Shown here: piece after piece, positions 35,937 through 48,488 of the stretch
Numbering within the stretch: the stretch's first letter is position 1
How the letters are laid out: every line of letters starts with the position of its first letter
NCBI GenBank assembly: GCA_963995505.1
Contig: OZ023187.1
Coordinates: 1,805,501 to 1,869,500 of the forward strand
Reading direction: 5' to 3'
From: Hypericum androsaemum
Taxonomy: Eukaryota; Streptophyta; Magnoliopsida; Malpighiales; Hypericaceae
Length of the DNA: 64,000 nt
The notes under the pieces: generated by a model
Databases searched by the model: none
The model's input: the letters and a program-made list of their open reading frames with translations, nothing else
Told to the model about the DNA's origin: nothing
Program-made: the position numbers and the translations under genes

Positions 35937-37112
35937 GGACAAATTACTCTCAGGTACCTGATATTTTGACATCCTACTTTTCGCATTCCTGGATTTTTGA
36001 AAATAATTTTTCCGTCCCCCGTATTTGGTTTTATTATACATTCGGGCCCCTGACTGACGTCAATAATCATTTTATTTTTTAAATGACTGTTATATCCTTC
36101 TCCGACAACTCCAACAACTCCAATCATTTTCTCCGGAGACTCTGACAACTCCGATTATCTTCTTCGGCGACTCTCCGGCCATGGATGATAATAATAATAT
36201 CAATGGAGAGAATAATAGTATTAGTAACAACAACTGGTTAGGGTTCTCCCTCTCTCCTAGCTTCTACTTCCTTACTTCTGCTTTTCCTCATTTCAACACT
36301 AGCTCTTGAGGAAGCATTTGCCATGGTCTTGAGGAGAACAATCACAATGGAAGCAACAACTTCCACCCTCTTAAATCAGATGGAACCCTCTGCATCATGG
36401 AAGCTGCTCTAAGCAAATCCCAACCTCATGAAGGTGTGTGCCTCTTTGAACTTCGTTAAAGATGCCCTAGGCTCTCTCCTTCTTTGAACTTGTTGAATAA
36501 TGTTTTGGTTGCTTATGTGTGTCTTAAAGGGATGGTGCCAAGTCCATCACCAAAGCTGAAGGACTTCCTTGGTGATGCAACAATGGAGGCTCACCACCAA
36601 CCCCAACCTAACTCGCCTCACTATCCAACTCTTTCTCCTACCAATACTTCCCTAGACCAACAGATCAACAATGGTGGGGCCAATAATGGTGCAATGGGTG
36701 GAGGGTATGAGGACTTGCAGTCCCTGAGTTTGTCAATGAGCCCAGGGTTACAGTCCAACTGCGTAACTGTCTCGAGGAAGATCTCATCAATTGGAATGCG
36801 CTACAAATGGCTGTCCATAATCGGTGGGCTGGAGGAGGGATGTAATTTTAGTTTCCGGTGGAGAGAGAAGGATAGATAGAGGGAGGGGAGAGAAGGGTGA
36901 GAAGATAGAAGGGGGAGGAGAGAGAAATTTAATTTTTTAATTTTTTGTAAGGGTATATAAGTAATTTCCATGACAAAAATGGCTGATGATATCAGCGAGG
37001 AACCCAAGAGTATAATAAAACTAAATACGCAGGACAAAAAAATCATTTTCTGAAATTCAGGGATGCGAGAGGTAGTGTGTCAAAATACTTAGGACGTGAA
37101 GGTAATTTGTCC
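35937..37112. mobile_element. Mutator-like element (Pack-MULE) with AP2/AIL gene fragment
   Basis: 1,176 bp with inverted repeats of about 150 bp (35937-36085 and 36955-37112) starting GGACAAATTAC, and a perfect 9-bp duplication TATATTTAA (35928-35936 and 37113-37121). No transposase. The interior on the plus strand carries sequence from the 5' part of an AINTEGUMENTA-like gene. Confidence 0.93.
36181..36850 (+). pseudogene. Captured AINTEGUMENTA/PLETHORA-like (AP2) 5' fragment
   Basis: Three conserved words of the ANT/PLT/BBM N-terminal region occur in the family order on the plus strand. NNNWLGFSLSP is near the ATG at 36181. LKSDGTLCIMEAALSKSQ lies around 36370-36420. SPKLKDFLG (36550) is followed by LQSLSLSMSPGLQSNCVT (36715-36770). 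Between the second and third, a stretch of about 90 bases looks like a retained intron (GAAG|GTGTGT ... TTAAAG|GG), so genomic DNA rather than cDNA was copied. The fragment stops before the AP2 DNA-binding domains and carries a stop after about 42 codons, so no AP2 factor can be made. Confidence 0.8.
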
Positions 37113-37121
37113 TATATTTAA

Positions 37122-38762
37122 TTGATATAAAACAAAAAAAATTTATTGATCATTAAGGTGACAGATTGTTGGTAATTGTCTTGGTGATCTACTTACCAAA
37201 TAGTGGAGCTCAGCATTGAGTTGTGTCTTATGGAAGAACATCGATCTTAAATGGGAGGCCAAAGGCCTAATGTGGAGGTTCTTTGGCGAGTTTTTATGCT
37301 GGTTGGAAAGGTTCAGTCTAAAAGGGTAGGTCGAGAAGGTCTGACACGCTTTGTTTGTAGCTATTGCGTGAGAAATTTGGTTTCAGATGAACAATAAAAT
37401 ATTGAGAGCAACTAAATGCGATATGGAGCTTCTAACCCATATCGTTCTTCTCCGAGTACAAGAATGACTAAGATGGTCTGATGCCGCCAATGAGATTTGT
37501 TATGAGGACATCTAGCTTTACCTGCAATCGTATATATCGTATGCACATGAGTTTTTTAGGAGATTTTTTTAAATAGAAATTGACCTAAAAGTCTTTCATA
37601 AAACCAGGACATTACAAAACATAGATGGGCTTTGAGATATGGTTTCGAGGTGTGGGATATGGTTTTGGGGAGGCGACGGGAGACGGTGGTTCGACAGGTG
37701 GAGGAGGCGGTGGAAGACGGTGGTCCGAGAGGTGGAGGAGGCGGTGGAATGTCGGATGTGGTTGGGTCTTGGAGTTAGAGAAGAGGAGGAGGTTTATAGT
37801 GAAATTATTTTGGTATTTTGGCCACGCCATATCATTTTTAGAAATATGTTGAAATTGCTGATGTGACATGCTACGCCGTTACAAAAAACGATGTCATTTG
37901 GACTTGTAGGATCGTGGTTGCTGTTCGAAATTCTAAGTAATTTTAATTAGAAAATTTTTAACTTAATTGATGCATTTTAAATTAAGCATATTCATGTGAT
38001 TTTCTATGATATCCAGTGAACTTTTCTAAAAAAAACCCAAGGTGGCGGAAGATGGCCAGACATGCAAATAAAATGGGTTAAGGGCCCAATCATTCACAAT
38101 TTAGGCCCAAATCCACCTTTTGAAGTTTTGTAATTGGATTTTCCCCATCAAAATCAAGGAAGTGTTTTTTGTTCAAAAGTGGAACGGGTTGATGCATAGA
38201 AAATCTCTCTCGTATTCAACCACATTGTCTAAGCAGTAGCTGAATTATTGTTTAATAAAAGATAAAATTATAACAAAGAAATAATATTTGTTATGTGTTT
38301 AACAGTTTTCTCTAATTATTTATATATAACTATCAAATGAAATTGGTTCTTATCTCGTATCTAATTTATCCAAATTAAAAAATATTCAAATCAACTTTCA
38401 ATCGTGTATTTCTAATTTTTTAACATTTAATATTATTGAACACAATACATATCTAGTATTTGTTAAAATTTTGACACTACTCAAATATCTCCTATCTAAT
38501 TCTAACACTGTCAGTCAGTCTGTTTAAACAGAGAAAAATCTCTCGATACCCACTATTCGTGAAATCGGCAATTAATTTATTGATAATTCATAATATTTGA
38601 CTGGGTCAAACTATGGACGGTTACGGTTAAGGAAATTAATTACTCGTGATCTATTTAAGCTAGAATATTCGATTATCTAAGTGTACCTTTATAATCAAAT
38701 TTTCCTTTCCACCTCGTCACTTGGTACTCTCTCTTCTCCGTTTCCGACAATCCTTTTCCTCA
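37122..38762. other. Intergenic spacer upstream of the RING gene
   Basis: No gene recognised. 37625-37760 is GA/GC-rich with a tandemly repeated ggtggaggaggcggtgga unit. The open frames there are low-complexity (poly-Pro on the minus strand) and not credible. The last 100 bases are probably the RING gene's promoter and 5' UTR. Confidence 0.5.
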
Positions 38763-38805
38763 GGTAACCAGGATCCCTCTCACTAATTACCATTGGGATC
38801 ATTCT

Positions 38806-38868
38806 AAACCCTAACTAATTCAGTCGTTTAGTTTTCTTCTAGTGCTGCCAAACCCTAACTAGGGTTTC
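38806..38868 (+). promoter_or_regulatory. Telo-box motifs in the RING gene 5' leader
   Basis: AAACCCTAA occurs at 38806-38814 and 38850-38858, and the reverse AGGGTTT follows directly. Telo-boxes of this type are known near plant transcription starts of growth-related genes. A 5' UTR intron is plausible (CAG|GTAACC at 38763 to GGCAG|GTG near 39006), which would put the motifs inside it. Confidence 0.5.
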
Positions 38869-39033
38869 GATTCCAGGTGCGAGATTTTGCAATTCAATTC
38901 CAATTTTCGTAGGAATTGGATTGATTCTGTCTCTCTCATGCAATTTTTTTGTTGTGTTTTAGTTTGGTGAAGTTGCGATCTTGATGCTCCTTGGAAGCTA
39001 GAGGCAGGTGTATTCGTTGGTTGCGGGTTCGGT

Positions 39034-42000
39034 ATGGGGTTCGATAACGAGTGTATACTCAACATTCAATCCCTAGCCGGGGAGTACTTTTGTCCGGTTT
39101 GTCGGATGCTCGTGTACCCGAACGAGGCGCTGCAATCGCAATGCACTCACTTGTACTGCAAGCCGTGCTTGACGTATATCGTGAGCACCACACGGGCTTG
39201 TCCCTATGACGGTTACTTGGTTACAGAGGCTGATTCTAAGGTTGTCCCCTTTCCTTTGGTGTTTGATGTTATTTGGAATGCGTATCGTTGTGTTTGGTGA
39301 TGATGAGGGTGGTCCGTTTGTGGGAATTGCTTGCAGCCGCTGGTTGAATCGAATGCAGCCCTCGCTGAAACCATTTGCAAGGTTACTGTCCATTGCCTGT
39401 TCCAGAGGAGTGGCTGTACATGGCAGGGTTCGTTGTCGGATTGTGTTTCGCATTGTGCGGGGTGTGCATTTGGTAACTCTCCAGTTGTGTGCAACCGGTG
39501 CTCGGTCCAGATTGTGCACCGCCAGGTGCAGGAGCATGCTCAAGTTTGTCCTGTGAGTTTAAGAAGGATTTTGTTATGTTTGCAAATGTGGGTTTTACCA
39601 TTCTGGCCTTTTCCAGGCAGTCACATGATCTCACAAATAATCATTGTAGGGCGTTCAACCTCAAACTCAGCCAGCACAGGGATCTCAGGTTGCTGCAGCT
39701 GCTGCACCTGCGACAGCACCGGCAGCTGCTGCCACTCAACCCCCGGCGGTTGCTGTTGCATCTCAGATTCAAACTTCTGACGCAGTAGTAGCTGCAGCTG
39801 TTCCACCAGGCCAGGCTGCAGTTCAGGCTTCTGCCGCAGCTGCTAGTCAGTGGTATCAGCAACAGCCACAATATCAGCAATACTACCAGCAGTATCCGGG
39901 GTATGATGCATACCAACAGCAGGTCCAGCAGCAATATGCGCAATACCAGCAACCCCAATCTCAAGCTCAGCCCGTGCCCCAACCTCAAAATCAATCCCAA
40001 CCCCAAGCTCAGCCACCAGTTGTTAACCAGCCATCGAGTCAGGCACTAGCAAACATGCCCCAGCAAACATACCCTGGTGCTCAGCCTGCAACCCATTCTT
40101 ATGCCACTCCTCAGCCTACGTCTTATCCACAAACGTACCCTGTCCAGCAACACAATCTGCAGACGCCCCAATATCAGCAGTCCTTCCCTCAAATGCAACA
40201 AGCACGTCCACAAATTCAGCCACAGTCTCAACATGTTCAACCTTATATTCAGCCACTTCCCCAGCCTCTTGGTTCTCAAACCAATCAAGCACAGGTTCCT
40301 TCAGTCCACTCAGTGACAGGTCACCAGGCTTATCCACAAGTACAGCTGCAGCAGCAAATTCAGCCAGGAGTCCCACAACAGCCTGCCCCTCTGCGCCCTC
40401 TAAGTGGGCCTCATCAACAGCCACAGGTTCCTATTCAGGTGCAAACTCAGTTTCCTCAACAACCTCCAGTTTTACATCCACCTCAACAGCCAGCTGTGCT
40501 GCCTTCGGCTGGTCAAACTGTTGTTCTTCCTACACAACAGCAAGCGGTTCAGTCGTATCATGTCCATCCAGGATTTCCACCCTACCAGCAATCTATGCAG
40601 TCAGTCCAGCAATCAGTGCATCAGCAATATGGCCAGTACCAGCAACCTTTTTCTGGACAACCATCTGGGCCGGTTCAATCTCATGTAAATCCGCAAGGCT
40701 CATACTTGCTGCCACAGCCACAGCCTCGGCCGCAAGGCCAACCCCAGACGTTTCCGCAGAATGCTTTGTTGCCGCAGGGTTTGCAACCCCACCAAAGTCT
40801 TGCAGGGAGGCCCATGGTGCAACCCCATCCAGTGCCTCAAACATATGCAGGGTCCACATTTGGTGCGCAGGTCAAGCCAATGCAGTTCGCAAACCAACAT
40901 TCACTATCGAAGACTGAAAATTCAGGTTCTGAGCAAAAGCTTGGGATTCCATCAGGCACACTGTCAGATAATCTAAGTGCACAGAAGAATGATGAAAATG
41001 ATGTGGCTAGTAGTCTTGGATCTGCTGGTCAATTGAACTCTGTAAAATCAGAAAATGGATTGAAGTTGGCAGAAAATGAAGATAAATCAAATGGAAATTC
41101 TAAGGAGGTCCAAGAATCTCATGCTGCTGAAGGTGTAGTGCAATTGAGTAGTACGGTGAAGGACGAGCCTTTGGTGGGAAGTGTTGGAGGGATAAATACT
41201 TCAGAGAATAAGGAGACAAAGGATTTGCCTTTGCTTAAACCCCCTCAATTGTTGGATGCAGGAAACCCTGAGATGAAAATGGAAAAGGACTTGCATCATC
41301 AGGCCCCAGGACCTCAGATCAATAATGGACCTTTTGGCTTGCAACAAAGACCTCCTGGCCCTTCTTTGTTTCAAGCACCTCCACCTGGCCCTGCAGATCA
41401 CTTGCCTGGATTTCCTTCTGGTCATGTGAGGCCCCTGGGTACTGCACATCTGACTCAACCACGCGGTCTTGAGTTTACAGATGGGAGGCTAGTACCCTAT
41501 GGCCAGCAGTCCGGTACCCATTCCAATGCAATGAGAATGAATGGACCTCCAGCGCTTAACTCTTCATCAACTCATGGGCTTCATGACGATCGGTTTAGGC
41601 CTTCGGCTGACCAGCATCCATTTGCAGGGGACCCATCTCGACATAGACAGTTTGAAGAAGGTTTCAAGCATTTTCCTCGGCCTTCTCAGTTAGACGGAGA
41701 GCCTGCATTGGGACGTGTACCTCACCTTTTCTCATCAAGGCCTCTTGACCGTGGTCATAACTTTGCTGCCGATGTTGCTCCCAGGCCCTTTGATATGGAT
41801 CCCCTGGGGGGACCAAGACCCTTTCCACCACACCATAGAGACAGCACTTTGCACCCTGCTGATTTGAGGGAACATCATCCCTTTGCTTTTCGTGAACCCA
41901 ATCAGCCAGATTTTGGTCGCGTTCATAAAGATTTTGTTGGACCAGGTTCAGGATATCTCTCTGGTCGTATGGTTGGTTTGGCCCCTAGAAGTCCCGGGAG

Positions 42001-42876
42001 AGATTTTCCTGGTCTATCTTCATCTGGATTTGGGGGTTTTCCTTTTCGAGATGATATTGATAGCAGGGAATCTCGTCGATTTGCTGATCCAATTGATAAG
42101 TCATTCCGTGATGGTGGGTTTGGAAGATTTCCAGGTCACTTTCCCAGGGATGATTTTGAGGCTTCTGGTATTCGAATAGGCGATCATGTAAGAACTGGTG
42201 GATCAATTGGTCTTGATGGGCCGCCTTACCATGTTCGGAGGGGGGAATATTTGGGTTCGCATAGCCTGCCTGCCCATTTGCAGTCAAGAGATGGTTTTGG
42301 TGCTCTTCCTGGTCAATTGCGGATGGGAGAGTTAGTTCCCGAGACAGGGAACTACCACCATTCACGATTTGGTGAGCCTGGATTTAGGAGTAGCTTTCCC
42401 CTGAAGGGTTTTCCCAGTTATGGTGGGAATTATACAGTTGAGTTCCTTTTTCCTGTTTCATAATAACAGTCACGGTTTTAATTCAATTATGTCCGGAACA
42501 TTAATCTTTGTCCTTGTACTCAGGGTGAGACAGAGTCTTTCGATGGTCCAAGAAAGAGGAAGCCAGTAGCCATGGGTTGGTGCCGTATATGTAAGGTTGA
42601 TTGTGAAACAGTCGAAGGCTTGGACTTGCATTCTCAAACAAGGGAGCACCAAAAGATGGCTATGGATATGGTTTTGACTATCAAGCAAAATGCAAAGAAA
42701 CTGAAAATGTACGAGTTGTTGCTCATTTTTTGGTTCCATCAAATCTGTTGGAATTATTTGATAGGAAATGCTTTAATTATTTGTTATATTTATTTTATAG
42801 AGATGCTACTAGCAATGCCACACATGTCGATGAGACGAAGAATGCCAATTCTGAAGGCCATGGGAGTAAGCACTAA
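39034..42876 (+). CDS. RING + TRAF-like + Q/P-rich + U1-type zinc finger protein
   Basis: Five exons: 39034-39240, 39337-39552, 39650-42436, 42524-42708 and 42801-42876; 3,471 nt, 1,156 residues. N-terminal RING-like domain (residues about 19-60): CPVCRMLV, CTHLYCKPC, CPYD. Exon 2 gives a TRAF-like Cys/His zinc region (CLFQRSGCTWQG, CNRCSVQIVHRQ). Exon 3 is huge: Ala/Gln and Gln/Pro-rich to about residue 450, then an acidic stretch, then Pro/Arg/Gly/Phe-rich (RPFPPHH, GGFGRFPGHF). Exon 4 has a nuclear-type basic patch PRKRKP and a U1/matrin C2H2 finger, WCRICKVDC...LHSQTREHQ. The layout suggests a nuclear RNA-associated or ubiquitin-ligase-like factor with a phase-separating low-complexity core; that is inference. 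I end at TAA 42874-42876 (...GHGSKH); an alternative donor GGA|GTAAGC at 42865 would extend it. Confidence 0.88.
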
Positions 42877-45800
42877 TCTATGGTGTTTTGTGATGATTCA
42901 CACCATGCACTTATCATTTACCGGGGTTGAACCGATTGCGTTTGGTACTTCTGAACTCAGTGGACTATCCGATCCAACATTCTATCCTTCCTGTTGTTTG
43001 AGGTTGATTACGATAGACTTCTCATTTCAGGTTGCCTCAATATTTAAGGAGATTGTTTTCAGACCTGGAGTTCAGTCTCAGTTAAGTTTGTTGTCTTCGT
43101 ATTAGAATCTTTTTCTTAGAGCTATTTTTAGTTTTATTTTGACTTTGGCATTGCCGTTAAAGTTTCTAGTAGCTTATCTTGTCAGTTTGATATGCGTCTG
43201 TTTTGTTCTGTTAGGGTAGGTTACTTTATCTTGGACCTTTGCATCATCTCTGATACATCAATTCCATAATATACCGTGGTGCTTGTGCTCTATTAATATT
43301 TATACTGAACAAGCTGTTAAGGCAAAGCTTTTGATGCTTCATTTAAGTGTCAGGGCACCAACATGTTTACAGAGATAAGACCAAGATAAGAAATGAACAA
43401 GACCAAATTGAAAAGAAACCATAACAGAATTATCCATTCATCAATATCAAATAACATTTAACAAAGTTTTCTGAATTGTAAGAAATGAACAAGACCAAAC
43501 TGAAAAGAAACCATCATATAGCATTCATCAATAATAGAATTATTTAATAATAGGTAATTTTGTTCAGACTGTTTTTCCCTCAAACATGCCAGAACTTCGA
43601 GCAATAGTGATGTTGGCACCCTATGCAATATCTTACGTCATGATGATAGCCTAATCTGCCAATTTATCAGGCGCAAATTCTTGTCAGCTGCAACTAGGCA
43701 AATCCAACCTTTACATATATGAGGCTTCTTTCAATCGTTTACTTGTTTAGAGCAGAGCCCTTCGGAACCATATCACAAGGCCTTGAGGCTTCCTTTCCTT
43801 TTTCAAGCATACTGCTGTTGCCACATTGTATATTGTCCAATCTTTATAATGATTGTTATACTTTTGTTGTGATGACTGTGGTGCATAGAGATTTTTGGGG
43901 TTGTTTGTCATCGAACTTGCACAGTAATGATTGACTGCACTTGTGCTTTATAGTTTTGGCGAGAATCAGTATCGTGCAGTGGTCTGAGATGCTGATACTT
44001 GAACTGAAAACTTAAAGATGAAGTGTGAAACAGTATAAAGCTACAAAGATTTATATTCATTAGTTTTAACTGATTATTGCTGGCTGCGGTCAGTCATATC
44101 CTGTAACAGGCTCTGTACCCTTTTAGTAAAAAACAAATACATGGATAAGGTAAAAGAAGTTTGTATTAACCAAGTTTAGGGAACTAACTCATTTATCTGG
44201 AAATGCGGCCAACTTTAGTTTATGTATTGGACATGCATGTTTCTACTTGAAGTAAAAAGACAGTTTATTTAGTGAACTATTGGGTCAACTTCTGAATCAG
44301 TGATCTATAAATTAGTAGAATTTTTCACGTGGAGGTGATTCCTTGTCAGTTCAGGCGTTTAGCTGTCGCAGTCATAGCCATGTCTAACCCCATTAAGAAT
44401 ATGCCTGCGTGATCCCACTGATGAACGCGTCATAATTGAACCAATAATATGAAATCAATCAGATGGTAGCTTCTAAGAAATGGAATTCAGTCTCATCTTA
44501 GATTCAGTTTCCAAGAGCTCCTGGAATTAATTAGTAAGGATTCTGTGTCAGATTTTGGATTAAGCTGAAACTATTACATATTGGGAGCATTAAGCTGTTA
44601 GGAGTTCTTGTCAATTATCTGTAGACCCTAAATAGATGGCTAATGTTAATACCTAACAGTACTTGTAAAAAGAAATGTTAATACCTAAGATTCCTTTCCG
44701 ATAGCCTTATTTGTCAATTCTTACCTCTGCTAAAATTTTGGGCCATTTCATAACGTCTAGCATTTCATTGAATCTCTTAGTGTTGATATTCTGGTGAAAT
44801 TTCCTTTGCTTATTAGATTGTTTCGAATCAACCTCTATATACTCGCTGAAGCGGACACCAAAGAGACTGAAAGTTCAGCCGAATGGTTTTCTCAGTCATC
44901 TTTGTTTAAGTGGTAAGATTGCGATCGCCGTGAAGAAGTAAGTTGTGTAATTTTGGTTTTCATACATAAACATCATAATGCATTTTCAATACATAGGCCT
45001 TTGTTGTCTGGTTACTCATCAAAGTTACAACCTAACCGAGATGGAAAAACAAGCAAGGTTTTTCTTGATTGATGTCCCTCTTCTAATTTGCTTCAAATTT
45101 GTAGCTTTTTCTATGCTTGTTAGTTCACATTTGGCAACCTGATTTTGGTGTTTATATCAACACACTTAAAAGTGCATGACATGCTGGAAACTCGGGTAAC
45201 TGACCTACATGATTTAGACTCGAGAGATTCTGAGCCATGAATTCCCTAACTTTTTACCTAGAAGGTTCTCTGTTAGTACTAACTTGACACACTTAAGCAG
45301 CTAGGCAAATAAGATTGTTTTTCTTTCCTGAAGATTAAATGAGAACTGGTGTCTTGTAATGGATGGATCCAAACTGAACGTCGTGAACTCCTAAGCTTGT
45401 TTTCATATTGCCCACGAAAGCCTGTTGAAAAGCCTTTAGGTCAAACTCTTATTCTCTGTTTAGTTTGAATATATTTCCCTTGCAAGTGTTAGTTCTGCAG
45501 AAACTAATAGTTCTCACATAAAACTTTAGACTATCTTTCACTATCCGGATATAACTTCCTGCCTTGTTTGGCTCTCATAAGGCCTTACTCTCAACTAAGA
45601 TTATGTTAGCCAATAATTTTGTTGGATCATCTTAAACTTTTTGTGTAACAAAAAAGTTGCGGCTTTGTTTGATGCACGCGGGGGAAGCATTTGCGACGGT
45701 GGATGCAATTCTGGACTTCAGACGTGCATGTATATACACCATCTTCGTGCTCACCAGGTTTGTCGTTTTAATACGAATTTATAGTGGAAGCTTTCCTTCG

Positions 45801-48480
45801 ATTCTAAGTCTTCGCTAAGCTGTTTTTTCCCCAACTCTTGAGAATAGCTTCCCCCATGCTTAGGGCTGGGTTTTACTTATCACACTGTAGGATGCTGATG
45901 TGTTAGACAAAATGGAATTTTGACTGTTCCATTTACAATGCCGTAGAGACCAGCACTGTGCAGCTGTTCATGTGCTGTAATGTCTTTCATCCTCATCCTT
46001 GCTTGAATTTATTCACATTTTGTTCCGAACCCGGATAATTAATGGGCATAACAATTAACAAAGAACCTCTAATATAGGAAGCAAAAGGGATGAGGGATTT
46101 GAAGCCTAACTCAAGACTAGTCATTTTGCAAATAAATCTTTTCATAGCGGTAGCTATAACTAAACTAGCCATGGTGTCTTCTGATGCCTAACTCAAGAGA
46201 CCAATTGTGAACTAGGGATTTAGGATAGTCCAGACTCCATAGTCATGGTTATGATGGGTAGAGTATGAGTCAGTTCAATTTAACGACCTTACTCATACTC
46301 TAGTTTGAAGAGTCGAATCCATTCCCTATCTTCGACTCTAGAAATTTTTTACTACCAGACCCATATCCTTATTCTGGGTCTGTAGAATCTACCGGGTTTG
46401 CAGGGTCCGACCATTTAACGTTTTACAATTGATAATTTTGCGTATAAACTATCAATGTTGCATATAAAATTCGAATAAATTTCATACATTTTACATATTA
46501 CACATCAACATTCATTGAAAAGTGCAAGTAAGATCAAAACTTGTAATATAAGCTTAAAAAAAACAAGTCCAAAGTCCAAAGTATATAATATACAGAAGGG
46601 TAGGGCAAGTCCAAAGTATCGTCTATGTTAATATTGATACCCTATTTTAGATGCTACCACTAAAAGTGACTTAGATGGTACCGGTAAGTGACTAAAGAAA
46701 AATATATCACTAAGAAAGCCACCTCGAAATAGGGTTCGACAACGCTAGACCTTGAATAATAGTTACGATGAAAATGAAAGTAGAGTTAGCAAGTTTTCGG
46801 GATATGCTATACACTTCATTCATAATATGTTTTCATATTTCAAGGAAATCGCGAGGCTCCGACTAAAATAAATGACTAGGTTTGGTGCTTAATTTTTTTT
46901 CTTTTTTGTGACCAACTTTTACTCTTGCAAAGGAACCTCAAGAAAATAATCAAGCAAAAGATTGTGGGTTAGGCAGGTGGTTAATTTCCTTATTATTAGC
47001 GTCCTGATCGTATTATATTATTGTTGCCGTTCAAGAAAATATGAACAAAATTCGGGATATTTATTATCGGAATTGCATAATGAACACTGACTACTTTGGC
47101 TAATAGTTAATTTGGAACAAAAGCTGATAAGACTGATGGGCTCGAAAAGTTTTAGTGTAATGCAATATTACTATTTTATTCTAATGTCCAGAATGAGAGC
47201 AATTTTTCTTCTTCAAATTAGTGCACTTTTAAAGTGGGTGAAACTCCTAAAATGTGCGCAATTCAAAGTTCACTCAATTTGAATAGAATTTTACCCAATA
47301 TCAAGGTCGTCGAATAAAAAACCGTTTTGTAATAAAAATGGGATGAATAATAGCTTTCTAATAATTAATATTAGATTGTCCTAATCTTGTCTTGAACTTT
47401 AGGTTTTCTATCCCCAAGTACATCCATGTTTTGAGGTTTGTAACTTTCGCCTGTGACCCTAAAGCTGACGATACTTCTACTCTTCCTTTCTTCTTCTCTG
47501 AAAAGGATATTTTGGTCTCTTCCTGGCCATCAAGGAATTTTCTTTTGGGAATGTAGGATTTCAAGGAATGTAGGATTTCCAGGAGATTTTTTTATATCAA
47601 CTATTAAGAGTCGAGCAATGACGGACTCGAAGCCTGTAAAAAAGTTCTTGTGAATCCATCTTTCTTATGATCAACTTATGTTTCTCATTTGTTTCCGGAA
47701 GAATATTCTGGTCGCTGTGAGATGACAATTTATGTAATTGTTCGGTTGGTGTGGACTGATGTCATTCTTGTAATAGTTGTTTTTTTTGTGTGTAAATAAT
47801 AATAGTAATTTCTTTCGATTTATGATTTTGCACGCAAAGTTTGTTACATTGCGGTATTTTATTTGGCGATTTAGCTGACAGGATTATTGCTACTTTGGAA
47901 GTAATTTCTATCTGCGAAGCAAATGATAAATTGCAGTGCATTTAAAAAAGTTTGCAACAGTTCCAAAAAGTTTAAATTGATAGATCTTATAGATGATTAA
48001 AAAAATTCAAAATGAAATTTGTAGTGTTTTTTTTTCTTGGTCAACTCAGTGGTCCGAAAAAATTGATAACAAATACTACTTATTATTTCTGAATTTCGAA
48101 GACTATCAGACTTTTTTAGAGATGATTTTTCGAATTGTAATTTTACGTTCGACTATAATATATTTTTAATTAAATGAAAATTTCTTATCATTCAGATTAA
48201 TTATCATTGTTAGTCAACATAGTATAGTGCACGATATTTTTAAGCTAACTGATCAATCTATGAACCTAACTTTCGACAACTTGACGGTAAGAGCGAGAGT
48301 GGAGCTACTATTTAAATACAAAAATAAATATTAAACCCACCCAAAAATTGCAAAGCGCAACAAAATTCTCATCTGGTGATCTACCAATTTTTTTAGTTGG
48401 TTAAGAAAACCCAACAATTGTTGGAGTTGATTTTTCCCTAAGCTATAATTATTTTAAGCAGAAAAAAGAAAAACCTTTCT
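42877..48480. other. Long intergenic region, no gene recognised
   Basis: About 5.6 kb. The first few hundred bases are likely 3' UTR of the RING gene. A direct repeat of about 33 bases (gaaatgaacaagaccaaa core) occurs at about 43390 and 43481. A Cys-rich exon-like patch at about 45660-45770 (ICDGGCNSGLQTC) has no partner exons that I can find. Short open frames are scattered. AT-rich toward 48 kb. Remains of old elements are likely but I could not bound any. Confidence 0.5.
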
Positions 48481-48488
48481 CAAACAAC

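Noticed and set aside
37612..37869. Poly-Pro minus-strand frame (85 codons) as a gene
   Set aside because: It is the reverse of a GGA/GGT-rich tandem repeat; low complexity, no conserved motif, no splice partners.
39641..40424. Long minus-strand frames (Leu/Arg-rich) opposite the RING gene exon 3
   Set aside because: Antisense shadow of CAG/CCA-rich codons of the Q/P-rich domain; no start context or family match.
45660..45770. Cys-rich exon-like patch
   Set aside because: No flanking exons in frame and no family recognised; too little to call a gene.
46200..46480. Possible second hAT-like element (repeated gggtctg/cagaccc words)
   Set aside because: No matching terminal inverted repeats or 8-bp duplication could be found.
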